Assembly: GCF_030812775.1 (NCBI RefSeq)
Contig: NZ_JAUSTI010000013.1
Location: 62,001-126,000 of the forward strand
DNA: 64,000 nt
Source of the DNA: Paenibacillus tundrae
GTDB taxonomy: Bacteria; Bacillota; Bacilli; Paenibacillales; Paenibacillaceae
Direction of reading: 5' to 3'
Shown here: positions 34,312-43,454 of the stretch, piece after piece
How the letters are laid out: every line of letters begins with the position of its first letter
Numbering within the stretch: the first letter of the stretch is position 1
Made by a program: the position numbers and the translations under genes
Notes under the pieces: model-generated
What the model was told of the DNA's origin: nothing
Database searches by the model: none
Seen by the model: the letters and a program-made list of their open reading frames with translations, nothing else

Positions 34312-35424
34312 CTACTCCACCTCGATCTCCCTCACCGTCTCACCTTCTACCAATACGGGCTGATAGTAGGTATTTGTCGGCAGATCCTTTTTGCCTTGTA
34401 ACTTCTTAATCACCCAATCCGCAGCATCACGTCCCATTTGCTCTTGGGGATGAGTTAGCGTGGTGAGCCGGATATTAGCGTTCTTAGCAATGTACGAATT
34501 ATCCTGGCCGATGATGGATAACTCCTGCGGAATGGAGATATCGAGTTGCCGGCAAGCATTAACAACTTCAAGCCCCACTTCATCGTTGTAGCAGACAATT
34601 GCGGTAAGTGCATCTCTATTTTCGTTCAGATACGCAGTCACATTGGAGGACAACTCAGGTTTGGATGCTGTATCAAACGAAAGCACCTGCTCGGGATGAA
34701 AACGTAATTTTGCTTCACCCAGCGCTTTGATGTATCCCTTCATCCGGTATTTCCCCTGTAGATCATCCATCTTCGCAATAATGCCAATCTGGGTATGACC
34801 CTTCGCGATCATCTCCCGGGTAGCGAGATAGCTGGACTGCACATCATCCAGACAGAAGAAAGGCACCTCCAGTTCTTCATAGAACGCATTAATCATCGTA
34901 AAGGGCACATCCTGCTCTTTGAAAGACAGGTAATATGCGATGTTCGGGTTGTATAGATTACTCTTGGTTGGTTCGACGATTAGACCATCGACGCCGTAGG
35001 AGAGCATCATTTCAAGTGCTTTTTTCTCCTGTGCGACATCATTGTTGGTGCTGGCGAGCAACAACGAATAGTTGTCCTCATTCAGCCGACTCTCTATGCC
35101 ACGGATAATGGATGGAAAGATATAGTCTGAGATGTACGTTGTAATGACACCAATCGTTTTTTTCGACGTGTTACCACCTGAGCGGGAGCGATACTGATTG
35201 CTTACATACGTACCCGAGCCTTTTTCACTCCGCAAAAATCCTTCGTTAGACAATTCCAGAATGGCCTTCCGCACCGTCTGGCGGCTTACATTATAGCTGT
35301 CTTGCAAAGCTGATTCTGTCGGAATCTGTTCGCCTATGCTATACGTTCCCGAGAGGATATGGCTCTTTATATCATCAATAATGACTTGGTATTTAGGCTT
35401 CACATATTCCACTTCTTTCATCAT
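34312..35424 (-). CDS. araR: AraR, arabinose-responsive repressor
   Basis: A 370-aa regulator with a GntR-type winged helix at the N-terminus (KPKYQVIIDDIKSHILSGTY, IPTESALQDSYNVSRQTVRK, GSGTYVSNQ) and a LacI/GalR-type sugar-binding domain (TIGVITTYISDYIFPSIIRG, GVDGLIVEPT, TALVCYND-like TAIVCYNDEVG). This GntR-LacI chimera is the architecture of B. subtilis AraR, which releases its operators on binding L-arabinose. It is divergent from the araB-araD-araA genes and AraR boxes lie between, one of them just downstream of its own likely promoter, suggesting autoregulation. Confidence 0.92.
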   Translation of the reverse strand: MMKEVEYVKPKYQVIIDDIKSHILSGTYSIGEQIPTESALQDSYNVSRQTVRKAILELSNEGFLRSEKGSGTYVSNQYRSRSGGNTSKKTIGVITTYISDYIFPSIIRGIESRLNEDNYSLLLASTNNDVAQEKKALEMMLSYGVDGLIVEPTKSNLYNPNIAYYLSFKEQDVPFTMINAFYEELEVPFFCLDDVQSSYLATREMIAKGHTQIGIIAKMDDLQGKYRMKGYIKALGEAKLRFHPEQVLSFDTASKPELSSNVTAYLNENRDALTAIVCYNDEVGLEVVNACRQLDISIPQELSIIGQDNSYIAKNANIRLTTLTHPQEQMGRDAADWVIKKLQGKKDLPTNTYYQPVLVEGETVREIEVE

Positions 35425-35456
35425 GACTTATCTATATTAACGTGTAGAGTTCAAAT

Positions 35457-35472
35457 AGTTGTACGTACATAT
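35457..35472. promoter_or_regulatory. AraR box near the araR promoter
   Basis: AGTTGTACGTACATAT matches 14 of 16 positions of the known AraR operator ATTTGTACGTACAAAT. A candidate minus-strand promoter (TTCTCA, 17 nt, TAGAAT) lies just upstream relative to araR, so the box would cover the start of araR transcription. A weaker site may lie at 35520-35535 (AATGTTGCGTACATTT). Confidence 0.8.
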
Positions 35473-35654
35473 TCTAGCATGATTTGATTTAGATGAGAAT
35501 GAAGCTGTACATTTTTCGCAATGTTGCGTACATTTCAGGCTAAATAAGGTTGATGTGTACCTTACAGCATAACCAGTTTATCTGTCTACAAGACGCTATA
35601 ATAGCAGGATACAGATCAATATATGGTCTTTGTAAGTATAACTATAATATATAA

Positions 35655-35683
35655 TTGACAAATGTACGTACAAAAAATATACT
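35655..35683 (+). promoter_or_regulatory. ara operon promoter with AraR box in the spacer
   Basis: TTGACA (35655-35660), 17 nt, TATACT (35678-35683). The AraR box AAATGTACGTACAAAA (35660-35675) fills the spacer exactly, so repressor and RNA polymerase cannot bind together. The leader to the araB start is about 255 nt; I see no further regulatory element in it. Confidence 0.88.
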
Positions 35684-35946
35684 AAGGCTGTCAGATTAGG
35701 AAAGCGCATTCTTAGCAAAAGAGAGCATGACACTACTCCCTGATGGGGAGGAATCGTGTGAATAGGGATGCTTGGATATGAAGCATAGCGTGGATTAAGC
35801 CATTAACGTAAGTGAAGCAGCGTTTTTTCTAAGATGCTTCTTAATCGTGTGAGTTCACAAAGGGTGATTTTCAGCTTTTTGAACTACATCTAATAGATAC
35901 GATCCTTCGCACGTAAATGGCGACCAGAGAGGGGATACGCAGGAAT

Positions 35947-37572
35947 ATGAGTCATCTGGATATGAAAGAAGCCATTGCCAAGGGAGCTACCTCACTTGGA
36001 ATTGAACTTGGATCAACGCGGATTAAAGCGGTGCTGATCGATGAGCGTTTTGAGACGATTGCGTCAGGCAGTTATGAGTGGGAGAACCTGCTGAAAGATG
36101 GATATTGGACGTACAACCAAGAGGACATCATCACAGGTCTACAGACGGCTTATCGTGAGATGAAAGAGGATGTGCAGCAGAAGTATGGCGTCACACTGAC
36201 AACGATCGGATCGATCGGGTTCTCAGCGATGATGCATGGATACATTGCGTTAGATAAAGCAGGAGAATTGCTGGTACCGTTCCGGACGTGGCGTAACTCG
36301 ACCACTGGAGCAGCGGCGCGGGAATTAACCAACCTGTTGCAGTTCAATATTCCAGAACGCTGGAGTATTGCCCATCTGTACCAAGCTATCTTGAATCAAG
36401 AAGAGCATGTGCCTCAGATTGATTATATGACTACGCTGGCCGGTTACATTCACTGGCTACTGACAGGTAATAAAGCGATTGGAATCGGTGATGCATCGGG
36501 GATGTTCCCAATTGACGAAGCTACACATAGCTATCATCCATCCATGGTAAATCAGTTCAACGAACAAATCGCTGGCAAAGGGTATCCGTGGAAAGTAGAG
36601 GACTTGCTGCCTAAGGTATACCTCGCAGGTGAACATGCAGGTGAATTGAATGAAGCAGGAGCGAAGCTGCTTGATCCTTCAGGGGACTTGGTTATGGGTA
36701 TTCCGCTCTGCGCACCAGAGGGTGATGCAGGTACGGGTATGGTGGCGACGAACAGTGTGCGGAAACGTACAGGGAACATCTCGGTCGGCACATCCGTATT
36801 CGCGATGATTGTACTGGAGAAGGAATTGTCTAGTGTGTATCCCGAGATTGACATGGTAACTACCCCAGATGGTAGCCCAGTCGGCATGGTACATGCCAAC
36901 AACTGTTCCAGTGATATTAATGCCTGGATCGGATTGTTCCGTGAATTTGCTGAGGCAATGGGCATTGAGGTGGATTCCGGCAAACTGTTTAGCGTGTTGT
37001 TTAACAAGGCGTTAGAGGCTGATCCAGATGGCGGCGGATTACTCAGCTACGGTTACTACTCCGGTGAAAATATTACAGGTCTTGAGCACGGTCGTCCGCT
37101 GTTTGTTCGTTCTCCAGAGAGCAAGTTCAACCTGGCGAACTTTATGCGTACCCATCTGTTCAGTGCCTTTGGCGCACTCAAGATCGGTATGGATATTCTT
37201 ACCGAGAAGGAGCAGGTAGCTATTGATAGCATTTTGGCACATGGTGGATTGTTCAAAACGCCTGTGGTGGGACAGCGAATTGTAGCGGCAGCGATGAACG
37301 TTCCGGTATCTGTCATGTCCACAGCTGGCGAAGGTGGCGCATGGGGAATGGCTTTGCTCGCTTCGTACCTGAAGGACAAAGGAGATCAAGAAACGCTGGA
37401 TGTTTTCCTGGAGCAGAAGGTATTCAAGGATGTAGAAGGTGTCGAGGTTGCACCGGAGGCAGCCGATGTGAAGGGATTCGAAGCATTTATCGAACGCTAC
37501 CGGAGTGGACTCGCGATTGAGCACGCAGCTGTAGAGCATCTGGTAGAGAACGTTCAAAAAGACCGCTTTTGA
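35947..37572 (+). CDS. araB: FGGY-family sugar kinase, probable ribulokinase
   Basis: A 541-aa kinase expected to phosphorylate L-ribulose in L-arabinose breakdown. I prefer the ATG at 35947 (11 nt after AGAGGGGA) over the ATG at 35917. FGGY features: LGIELGSTRIKAVLID (N-terminal phosphate loop), FSAMMHGYIAL, a WRNSTTG loop, GNISVGTSVFAM and STAGEGGAWGMALLASY near the C-terminus. It is clearly different from classic B. subtilis AraB and resembles the alternative FGGY kinases that take the AraB place in some Firmicutes; substrate is inferred from the AraR-boxed operon with araD and araA. Its last codons (VQKDRF and stop) are contributed by a repeat element that begins at 37552. Confidence 0.83.
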   Translation: MSHLDMKEAIAKGATSLGIELGSTRIKAVLIDERFETIASGSYEWENLLKDGYWTYNQEDIITGLQTAYREMKEDVQQKYGVTLTTIGSIGFSAMMHGYIALDKAGELLVPFRTWRNSTTGAAARELTNLLQFNIPERWSIAHLYQAILNQEEHVPQIDYMTTLAGYIHWLLTGNKAIGIGDASGMFPIDEATHSYHPSMVNQFNEQIAGKGYPWKVEDLLPKVYLAGEHAGELNEAGAKLLDPSGDLVMGIPLCAPEGDAGTGMVATNSVRKRTGNISVGTSVFAMIVLEKELSSVYPEIDMVTTPDGSPVGMVHANNCSSDINAWIGLFREFAEAMGIEVDSGKLFSVLFNKALEADPDGGGLLSYGYYSGENITGLEHGRPLFVRSPESKFNLANFMRTHLFSAFGALKIGMDILTEKEQVAIDSILAHGGLFKTPVVGQRIVAAAMNVPVSVMSTAGEGGAWGMALLASYLKDKGDQETLDVFLEQKVFKDVEGVEVAPEAADVKGFEAFIERYRSGLAIEHAAVEHLVENVQKDRF

Positions 37573-37717
37573 TTACGAAGGATGCCTAGTAGCATCATCA
37601 ACATCGAATATGGGATTCAGCCGAAATGTCCGTTGCTCACGTAGCTCTATCTACGCTCTGCTACTCCATTTCTAGCTTCATCCCATCTTCTCGGTACTGA
37701 AAACCGACTTTTTGAAC
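37552..37717. repeat. GTTCAAAAAG-ended inverted-repeat element overlapping the kinase gene end
   Basis: A 166-bp element with terminal inverted repeats GTTCAAAAAGACCG (37552-37565) and CCGACTTTTTGAAC (37704-37717). Its left end is shared with the short element at 3245-3340. The left end reads through the stop codon of the kinase gene. It contains several internal short palindromes (for example around GTAGCTCTATCTAC). MITE-like or structured-RNA origin is inferred. Confidence 0.75.
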
Positions 37718-37747
37718 ACGCACTGTTAGAGAACGGGAGGGAATAAC

Positions 37748-38443
37748 ATGCTAGAGCAACTGAAGGAAGAGGTATTTCAGGCCAATCTGGAACTGCCAAA
37801 GCACGGGTTGGTGAAATTCACTTGGGGTAACGTCAGCGCGGTTGATCGTGAAAGCGGTCTGTTCGTGATTAAGCCAAGTGGGGTCGATTATGACAAAATG
37901 AAAGCCAGCGACATGGTTGTCGTCGATCTCGACGGTAACGTGGTTGAAGGGGAGATGAGACCTTCCTCGGATACCGCAACCCATGCTGTTCTATATAAGC
38001 ATTACAAGGAAATTGGCGGTATCGTACACACGCACTCCACATGGGCAACCATCTGGGCGCAGGCAGGTCTGGACGTGCCCGTCATGGGGACAACGCACGC
38101 CGATACGTTCTACGGAGCTGTGCCATGTGCACGTTTCCTGAACCAGGACGAGATTGACCGTGGATACGAAGCGGAGACAGGACGCGTCATTATTGAGACA
38201 TTTGAACAACGCGGACTGGATGTCATGGCGATTCCGGCTGTCCTGCTGCATGGTCATGCACCGTTCACATGGGGCAAGGATGCTAAATCGGCTGTTGTAA
38301 ACAGCGTCGTGCTAGAGGAAGTGTGCAAAATGAACCTGTACGCGCGCCAGCTGAACAACTTTGCAAAGGAATTGCCACAGGGCATTCTCGATAAACACTA
38401 TCTGCGGAAGCACGGCAAGGATGCGTACTACGGTCAGAAGTAA
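37748..38443 (+). CDS. araD: L-ribulose-5-phosphate 4-epimerase
   Basis: A 231-aa class II aldolase-type enzyme, zinc-dependent, converting L-ribulose-5-phosphate to D-xylulose-5-phosphate. Visible motifs: LVKFTWGNVSA, KPSGVDYD, GEMRPSSDTATHAVLYKHY, the zinc histidines of GGIVHTHSTWATIWA (HTH), and the third zinc His in LHGHAPFTWG. Normal family length. ATG follows GGGAGGGAATAAC. It is the second gene of the ara operon. Confidence 0.95.
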   Translation: MLEQLKEEVFQANLELPKHGLVKFTWGNVSAVDRESGLFVIKPSGVDYDKMKASDMVVVDLDGNVVEGEMRPSSDTATHAVLYKHYKEIGGIVHTHSTWATIWAQAGLDVPVMGTTHADTFYGAVPCARFLNQDEIDRGYEAETGRVIIETFEQRGLDVMAIPAVLLHGHAPFTWGKDAKSAVVNSVVLEEVCKMNLYARQLNNFAKELPQGILDKHYLRKHGKDAYYGQK

Positions 38444-38596
38444 GCCTCTATAGAAGTTGTGCCTCGCGTTTGCAACAGATGTCTTCATTTATAAATGGAT
38501 ATAGATATCCGAAAATATTCGCTTGATTAAGAGAGATACTGCAATAGCAGTATCTCAGTGTAGACAACCCGCACAACCCCAAGTTGTACAAACCTT
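38444..38596. other. araD-araA intergenic, left part
   Basis: A weak hairpin (GATACTGCAATAGCAGTATC, 38533-38552) without a T tract is the only feature seen before the structured repeat. Confidence 0.5.
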
Positions 38597-38786
38597 TTTA
38601 CACAATAACGGAGAGGGCAGAACCAATCTGTAGAAGCGAAGCTAAAAGCTTTCTATAAGAAAGCTACTTCGGAAGGATATGCTTCGCCTTTACCACCGGA
38701 TTTTCCCCTTTGGAGAAGGGAATCAAAAAATCTGGGGGTAACAGCGATCGAAAGATGGTACTGCAATCGGAGTGGCTAGGTGTAAA
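38597..38786 (+). ncRNA. Structured leader-like repeat, copy C (most complete)
   Basis: A 190-nt element closed by TTTACAC (38597-38603) and GTGTAAA (38780-38786). Inside: a hairpin GAAGCGAAGC / GCTTCGCCTT enclosing a perfect AAGCTTTCTATAAGAAAGCT-type hairpin; a second hairpin CCGGATTTTCCCCTTT / AGAAGGGAATC...AAAAAATCTGG; and a third region AACAGCGATCGAAAG with CTGCAATCGGAGT. It ends 40 nt before the araA start. No protein is encoded. Confidence 0.78.
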
Positions 38787-38826
38787 CCCATTTAATCAAC
38801 TATAAAAATGAAATGAGGATGATTAC

Positions 38827-40251
38827 ATGTCAGCAACAGCAGCGAAAGAATTCTGGTTTGTCGTAGGTTCACAGCATCTGTACGGAGAAGAAGCATTGGG
38901 TGAAGTTAAAGCAAATGCACAGAAAATTACGGATGCCCTTAACGCAAGCGGCGTGCTCCCATACCCACTCGTATTGCAGGATCTGGCTGTAAGCGCAGAT
39001 AAAATCACGAGCATTATGAAAGAAGTGAACTACCGTGACGAAGTAGCGGGTGTGATCACATGGATGCATACCTTCTCCCCAGCAAAAATGTGGATTCGTG
39101 GTACGAAGCTGCTGCAAAAGCCGCTGCTTCACTTGGCAACTCAATTCAATGAAAGTATTCCATGGGCTACCATCGATATGGACTTCATGAACCTGAACCA
39201 AGCGGCACACGGCGACCGGGAGTATGGCTTCATTAATGCACGTCTGAGAAAACAAAATAAAATCGTTGTTGGCTACTGGGAGCGCCCAGAAGTGCAGCAA
39301 CAAGTTGCCGATTGGATGGACGTAGCGGTAGCGTATAACGAAGGATATAACCTCAAAGTTGCTCGTTTCGGTGACAACATGCGTAACGTAGGTGTAACGG
39401 AAGGTGATAAAGTAGAGGCACAGATCCAGTTCGGATGGACAGTGGACTACTTCGGTATCGGTGATCTCGTTCAGTACGTGAATGCTGTAACTGAGCAAGA
39501 GATCGATGATCTTATCGCTCAATATGCAGAGCTGTATGAGTTCGACTACGGTACGAACAGCAAGGAAGCATGGGAAGCAAGTGTGCGTGTGCAAGCGAGC
39601 TATGAGATTGCGATCAAACGTTTCTTGGACGAAGGTGGATATAGTGCCTTCACAACCAACTTCGAAGATCTGCATGGCATGAAGCAACTTCCAGGTCTGG
39701 CAGTACAACGCTTGATGGCTCAAGGTTATGGATTCGCTGGTGAGGGTGACTGGAAAACAGCAGCGCTTGACCGTTTGCTGAAAATCATGGCTCACAATGA
39801 AAACACAGGCTTCATGGAGGATTACACGTACGAGATGGCAGCAGGTCAAGAAGCAATCCTGCAATCTCACATGCTTGAAGTTGATCCAACACTCGCTAGC
39901 ACTAAACCAAGAATTATCGTGTCACCACTGGGAATTGGCGATCGTGAAGATCCAGCACGTCTTGTATTCGACGGTAAAGCAGGCGAAGGCGTTGTTGTAT
40001 CAATGGCTGACTTCGGTACCCACTACAAACTGCTGATCAACGAAGTGTCTGCATTCGAGCCGACAGTTCCAGCACCTAATCTGCCAGTAGCACGTGTACT
40101 TTGGAACGTGAAGCCTAATTTCCAAGACGGAGTGAAGGCATGGATTGAAAATGGTGGCGGTCACCATACGGTTGTATCCTTGAACCTGACAACAGACCAG
40201 ATCATCACGTACGCGAAGCTCGTGAACTTGGATTATGTTGTTATTAAATAA
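38827..40251 (+). CDS. araA: L-arabinose isomerase
   Basis: A 474-aa enzyme that isomerises L-arabinose to L-ribulose, Mn-dependent, cytosolic, first step of the pathway. It begins EFWFVVGSQHLYGEEAL and shows VAGVITWMHTFSPAKMWIRG, FGDNMRNVGVTEGDK, the metal-binding region GYGFAGEGDWKTAALDR, and the C-terminal GGGHHTVVSLNLT. Family-typical length. ATG follows AATGAGGATG. The antisense frame of 333 codons (38869-39870) is a shadow. Terminator follows. Confidence 0.96.
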   Translation: MSATAAKEFWFVVGSQHLYGEEALGEVKANAQKITDALNASGVLPYPLVLQDLAVSADKITSIMKEVNYRDEVAGVITWMHTFSPAKMWIRGTKLLQKPLLHLATQFNESIPWATIDMDFMNLNQAAHGDREYGFINARLRKQNKIVVGYWERPEVQQQVADWMDVAVAYNEGYNLKVARFGDNMRNVGVTEGDKVEAQIQFGWTVDYFGIGDLVQYVNAVTEQEIDDLIAQYAELYEFDYGTNSKEAWEASVRVQASYEIAIKRFLDEGGYSAFTTNFEDLHGMKQLPGLAVQRLMAQGYGFAGEGDWKTAALDRLLKIMAHNENTGFMEDYTYEMAAGQEAILQSHMLEVDPTLASTKPRIIVSPLGIGDREDPARLVFDGKAGEGVVVSMADFGTHYKLLINEVSAFEPTVPAPNLPVARVLWNVKPNFQDGVKAWIENGGGHHTVVSLNLTTDQIITYAKLVNLDYVVIK

Positions 40252-40400
40252 GAATGAACTTGTGAAGCAATATGAAATCAATTAAGTTATAATCAGATTA
40301 TGACGGATTATGATTAATCCATAGTAAGATAAGGTTGTAAAAGAAATAAGAGATATAAAGTATTAGCTATCATCTATACACATGATTAAAATGTATTTTC

Positions 40401-40440
40401 AGAGGCCGAGAGTAAATTCTCGGCTCTTTATTTTATTTTT
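40401..40440 (+). terminator. Rho-independent terminator of the ara operon
   Basis: AGAGGCCGAGA / TCTCGGCTCT stem, followed by a T-rich tract. Confidence 0.85.
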
Positions 40441-40476
40441 CAATATGTCATAAAGCCCAAAGGAGGTTGCTCTATC

Positions 40477-41244
40477 ATGGCACATACGTACGAAAGTTTA
40501 CTTACTCAGCTAGAAGCATTAGGTGTAGATCGTCAGGGCACACTGCTTGTTCACTCTTCTATGAAAAGTATGGGGGAGGTGGAAGGTGGCGCTGATACTG
40601 TGCTGGATGCGCTGAGTGAATATATGAAGGATGGATTGCTCGTTTTGCCTACGCATACATGGTCTACCGTTAACAAAAGCAATCCATTGTTCCACGTGGA
40701 AACATCTTCCTGTTGTGTGGGGATTCTACCAGAGCTGTTTCGCAAACGTCCTAACGTGGTTCGTTCTTGGCACCCTACACATTCTGTTGCAGCATTAGGT
40801 AAGGACGCACGGGCGTTCACACAGGACGATCATCTCTTCGATACGCCATGTGCGCGGGGCTCGGCATGGGGGAAGTTGCTTGATCGCAAAGCGACCATAT
40901 TGCTCGTGGGCGTGGACTTGAAACGAAATACGTTTATCCATGGTATCGAGGAGTGGGTAGATATTCCGGGCAGAATGACCGATGAACATGAGATGTTGTG
41001 CACCGTTTTGCCAGATGGAACTACAATTTCGGTACCTTCGCGCAGACATTGCGGATTATCTTGGTCAGAGCATTTCTGGAAGGTGGATAAGGTGCTAGTT
41101 CAAGAAGGTGCGATGCACAAAGGAAGCTTCGGCGATGCGGTCACCAGCGTGTGTGATGCTGCCAGAACAACCGAGGTACTTACGGAGATGTTGAAAGATA
41201 ACCCGGATCTATTCTCGGACAATGAGCCGTTGTCAGAAGGATAA
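40477..41244 (+). CDS. AAC(3)-family aminoglycoside N-acetyltransferase-like protein
   Basis: A 255-aa member of the antibiotic (AAC(3)) N-acetyltransferase family. Diagnostic segments: LLVHSSMKSMGEVEGGADTV, VLPTHTWSTV, RSWHPTHSVAALGKDA (family His), DTPCARGSAWGKLL and RRHCG. B. subtilis YokD has the same fold. Whether it gives drug resistance cannot be decided; chromosomal members often have unknown natural substrates. ATG follows AAAGGAGG, and a weak terminator lies downstream, so it stands alone. Confidence 0.88.
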   Translation: MAHTYESLLTQLEALGVDRQGTLLVHSSMKSMGEVEGGADTVLDALSEYMKDGLLVLPTHTWSTVNKSNPLFHVETSSCCVGILPELFRKRPNVVRSWHPTHSVAALGKDARAFTQDDHLFDTPCARGSAWGKLLDRKATILLVGVDLKRNTFIHGIEEWVDIPGRMTDEHEMLCTVLPDGTTISVPSRRHCGLSWSEHFWKVDKVLVQEGAMHKGSFGDAVTSVCDAARTTEVLTEMLKDNPDLFSDNEPLSEG

Positions 41245-41368
41245 ATCCTTAATGAGGGAGAGCTGACCACCGGATTTTGCATGGGTAGAGGGAGTGCTTT
41301 GGTGAGCAGTGTTCAGATCTTTCCGAATTTATATTGAAGCTTCTAAGATATAACAATAGTAAGGTTGG

Positions 41369-41395
41369 CCGCTCTGCTGAACAAGGGCGGTTTTT
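41369..41395 (+). terminator. Rho-independent terminator
   Basis: CCGCTC / GGGCGG hairpin with a 9-nt loop and TTTTT. The stretch from here to 41681 shows no gene or riboswitch that I can recognise. Confidence 0.7.
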
Positions 41396-41681
41396 CCATG
41401 GAACATTCAGATTCATTCACAAAAGTGCAAAATAGATCAGCATTTCAATCAGAGGTTGGTCATACTTCCAGCGACTGGGCTACTCACTCTATCGACGGTG
41501 TGATAATATATGGTTAATTTAACCAGTATTTAAATAGAAGTATTTTAGATGTATCTGACATAGGTTTTTATTGAAGTAATGGACTTTGAAAACGTATGAA
41601 TGAAGTGTCTTTCAGATCTACTGCCAATTCTATTGCTGATTAACGATGTAGTCATTGTCGCATCCAAGAAGGAGAAGGCTC

Positions 41682-43454
41682 GTGAACCCACTAGTATGGT
41701 ATGATCTCTTGTTATTTGTCCTATTGTTTGGTGTAGGTGTGTATGTGTTTGCTACAGTTAGAATTACGAACTTACATAAGGTGTACTTTCTGTTTCACGG
41801 GTTGATGATAATGTGGCCATTCTGTCAGTTTGCGATCACGTTAACCGATGATCCCGGCTTGCAATTTTTCTACGTCACGTTGTCTTTCGTCGCTGTCTCC
41901 CTATTGGGAAGTGGCTGGTTATTATTGACGATTTTCATTACAGGTTACTCAGGACGATTGAGTACCAAAGGTGCTTATCTGCTGTTTGTCCCAGCAATAA
42001 TTGGAGCAGTAGGTGTGGTCGCTAATCCATGGCATGAGTTCGTTATTCCGCTGGAGGGCGGTTATATTGAGCGGGCATACGGTCCTTGGTTCTGGGTCGT
42101 CATGGCTATTCTGGTGAGCTACTTCCTAGCCTCCCTCGTTATATTATTCCACGCGCTATCTTCATCTAAGACACCTACGATGATCAAAAATCAGGTAAGA
42201 ATCACCCTCAGGGGTATTCTTGTATTAGCTGTTTTTGCAACAATAGATGCTATTCTGAATGTGATCTTAAGTCCGTGGCTACCGATCATTCCCGGAATGA
42301 CCTCCCTTGGCATTTTTCTATCTGATTTATTCTTTGTCTATGTCATCAAAAGATATAACGTGTTCGATCTGGTTTCCATCGCCCATGAGGATGTGATCAA
42401 TACGATTCCTTACGGCATCCTCGTTCTGGATGAGAATGAGATTATTGTTGAAGCGAACAAAGCCTCTAGATCCTTTATGGATATGCATGTAGGGGATTCT
42501 TTTGATATGGAGGCATTTCTATGTGGTGTTCGTCTAGAAGGCAATTACCAGAAGTTTCTGTATGAATATAGGTCGAAGAAAATCGTTCTATCGCAGCTAG
42601 AGGTGATTGTAGAGCAAGATAACCAGGCATACCACTATATTATGCAATCATCTCCAATTGTCGATTCGATGCTTCTACCCATCGGTCATATTCTTACCTT
42701 TCAGGACGTCTCGCAGGAGCGCTACTATGTGCAAGAGTTAAATCGGCAGTATGAGACACTTCAGGAGCGTAATCATTCGCTGGATCTGATCCGTCAGGAG
42801 TTGTCTGTGGCCAATCGTAAGCTGGAAGAACTGGTGCTGACCGACAGCCTGACGCAGTGTTACAACCGTCGTTACCTGACCCAGCATCTGAATCATGAAG
42901 TCATTACTAACATTCAATACCGAACGCCATTCTCTCTACTACTGCTCGACATTGACCATTTTAAGGCGATCAACGACCACTATGGGCATGTGATTGGAGA
43001 TGAAGTGCTCGTGCGCACAGCGGACGCCGTCAGACAATCCATTCGGAGTACGGATATCCTAACCCGTTATGGTGGGGAGGAGTTCATGATCTATCTTCCG
43101 CACACCGAACATGACTTAGCGAATGTTATCGCGGAACGTGTAAGACTCGCAGTGGAGTCGAATCTAGTCATGGTCGATCATGGGACTGCACAGGTGTCCA
43201 CAACGATTAGCATCGGCATTTTGTCGATTGAGGATTTTGCCTATACGCATGTGCCAGAGAATGCGGAAGGGTATCTGACACAACTCTTTGCTGCGGTAGA
43301 TAAGGCGTTGTATCAAGCGAAGCAAGAATGGGCGGAACAGGGTGGAGTTTGGGGTGTTGGAGCGGGGAGCGGTTTAGGAAGATATGTAAAAGACAAATCT
43401 CAAAAGACATGGTTAATACTGTACCAATGTTTCAAAACTATAGACTATTTTTGA
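41682..43454 (+). CDS. Membrane diguanylate cyclase (7TM - PAS-like - GGDEF)
   Basis: A 590-aa protein. The GTG at 41682 follows AAGAAGGAG. The N-terminal 225 residues have about seven hydrophobic helices of the histidine-kinase-type 7TM sensor; a PAS-like domain follows (ILVLDENEIIVEANKASRSF), then a short coiled coil and a GGDEF domain: LTDSLTQCYNRRYL, LLLDIDHFKAINDHYGH, RYGGEEFMIYL (active GGEEF signature), ISIGI. It should make c-di-GMP in response to a membrane signal, and a PilZ-domain glycan synthase lies in the same window. I see no RxxD inhibitory site immediately upstream of GGEEF. The C-terminal 40 residues after the GGDEF domain (WGVGAGSGLGRY...) are not typical and may be a recent extension. 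Confidence 0.9.
   Translation: MNPLVWYDLLLFVLLFGVGVYVFATVRITNLHKVYFLFHGLMIMWPFCQFAITLTDDPGLQFFYVTLSFVAVSLLGSGWLLLTIFITGYSGRLSTKGAYLLFVPAIIGAVGVVANPWHEFVIPLEGGYIERAYGPWFWVVMAILVSYFLASLVILFHALSSSKTPTMIKNQVRITLRGILVLAVFATIDAILNVILSPWLPIIPGMTSLGIFLSDLFFVYVIKRYNVFDLVSIAHEDVINTIPYGILVLDENEIIVEANKASRSFMDMHVGDSFDMEAFLCGVRLEGNYQKFLYEYRSKKIVLSQLEVIVEQDNQAYHYIMQSSPIVDSMLLPIGHILTFQDVSQERYYVQELNRQYETLQERNHSLDLIRQELSVANRKLEELVLTDSLTQCYNRRYLTQHLNHEVITNIQYRTPFSLLLLDIDHFKAINDHYGHVIGDEVLVRTADAVRQSIRSTDILTRYGGEEFMIYLPHTEHDLANVIAERVRLAVESNLVMVDHGTAQVSTTISIGILSIEDFAYTHVPENAEGYLTQLFAAVDKALYQAKQEWAEQGGVWGVGAGSGLGRYVKDKSQKTWLILYQCFKTIDYF

Noticed and set aside
38711..38775. T-box-like GGTACTGC in the structured repeat
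   Set aside because: No T-box sequence GGGTGGTACCGCG, no terminator, and the repeats precede unrelated genes not tied to tRNA charging.
38869..39870. Open frame of 333 codons antisense to araA
   Set aside because: A composition shadow of a strongly coding gene; no ribosome site and no recognisable protein.
41259..41290. CCACCGGATTTTGC resembling part of the structured leader repeat
   Set aside because: Only about 14 bases match and the other blocks and arms are absent.
41396..41681. Possible c-di-GMP riboswitch before the diguanylate cyclase
   Set aside because: None of the conserved GEMM core sequence is present.
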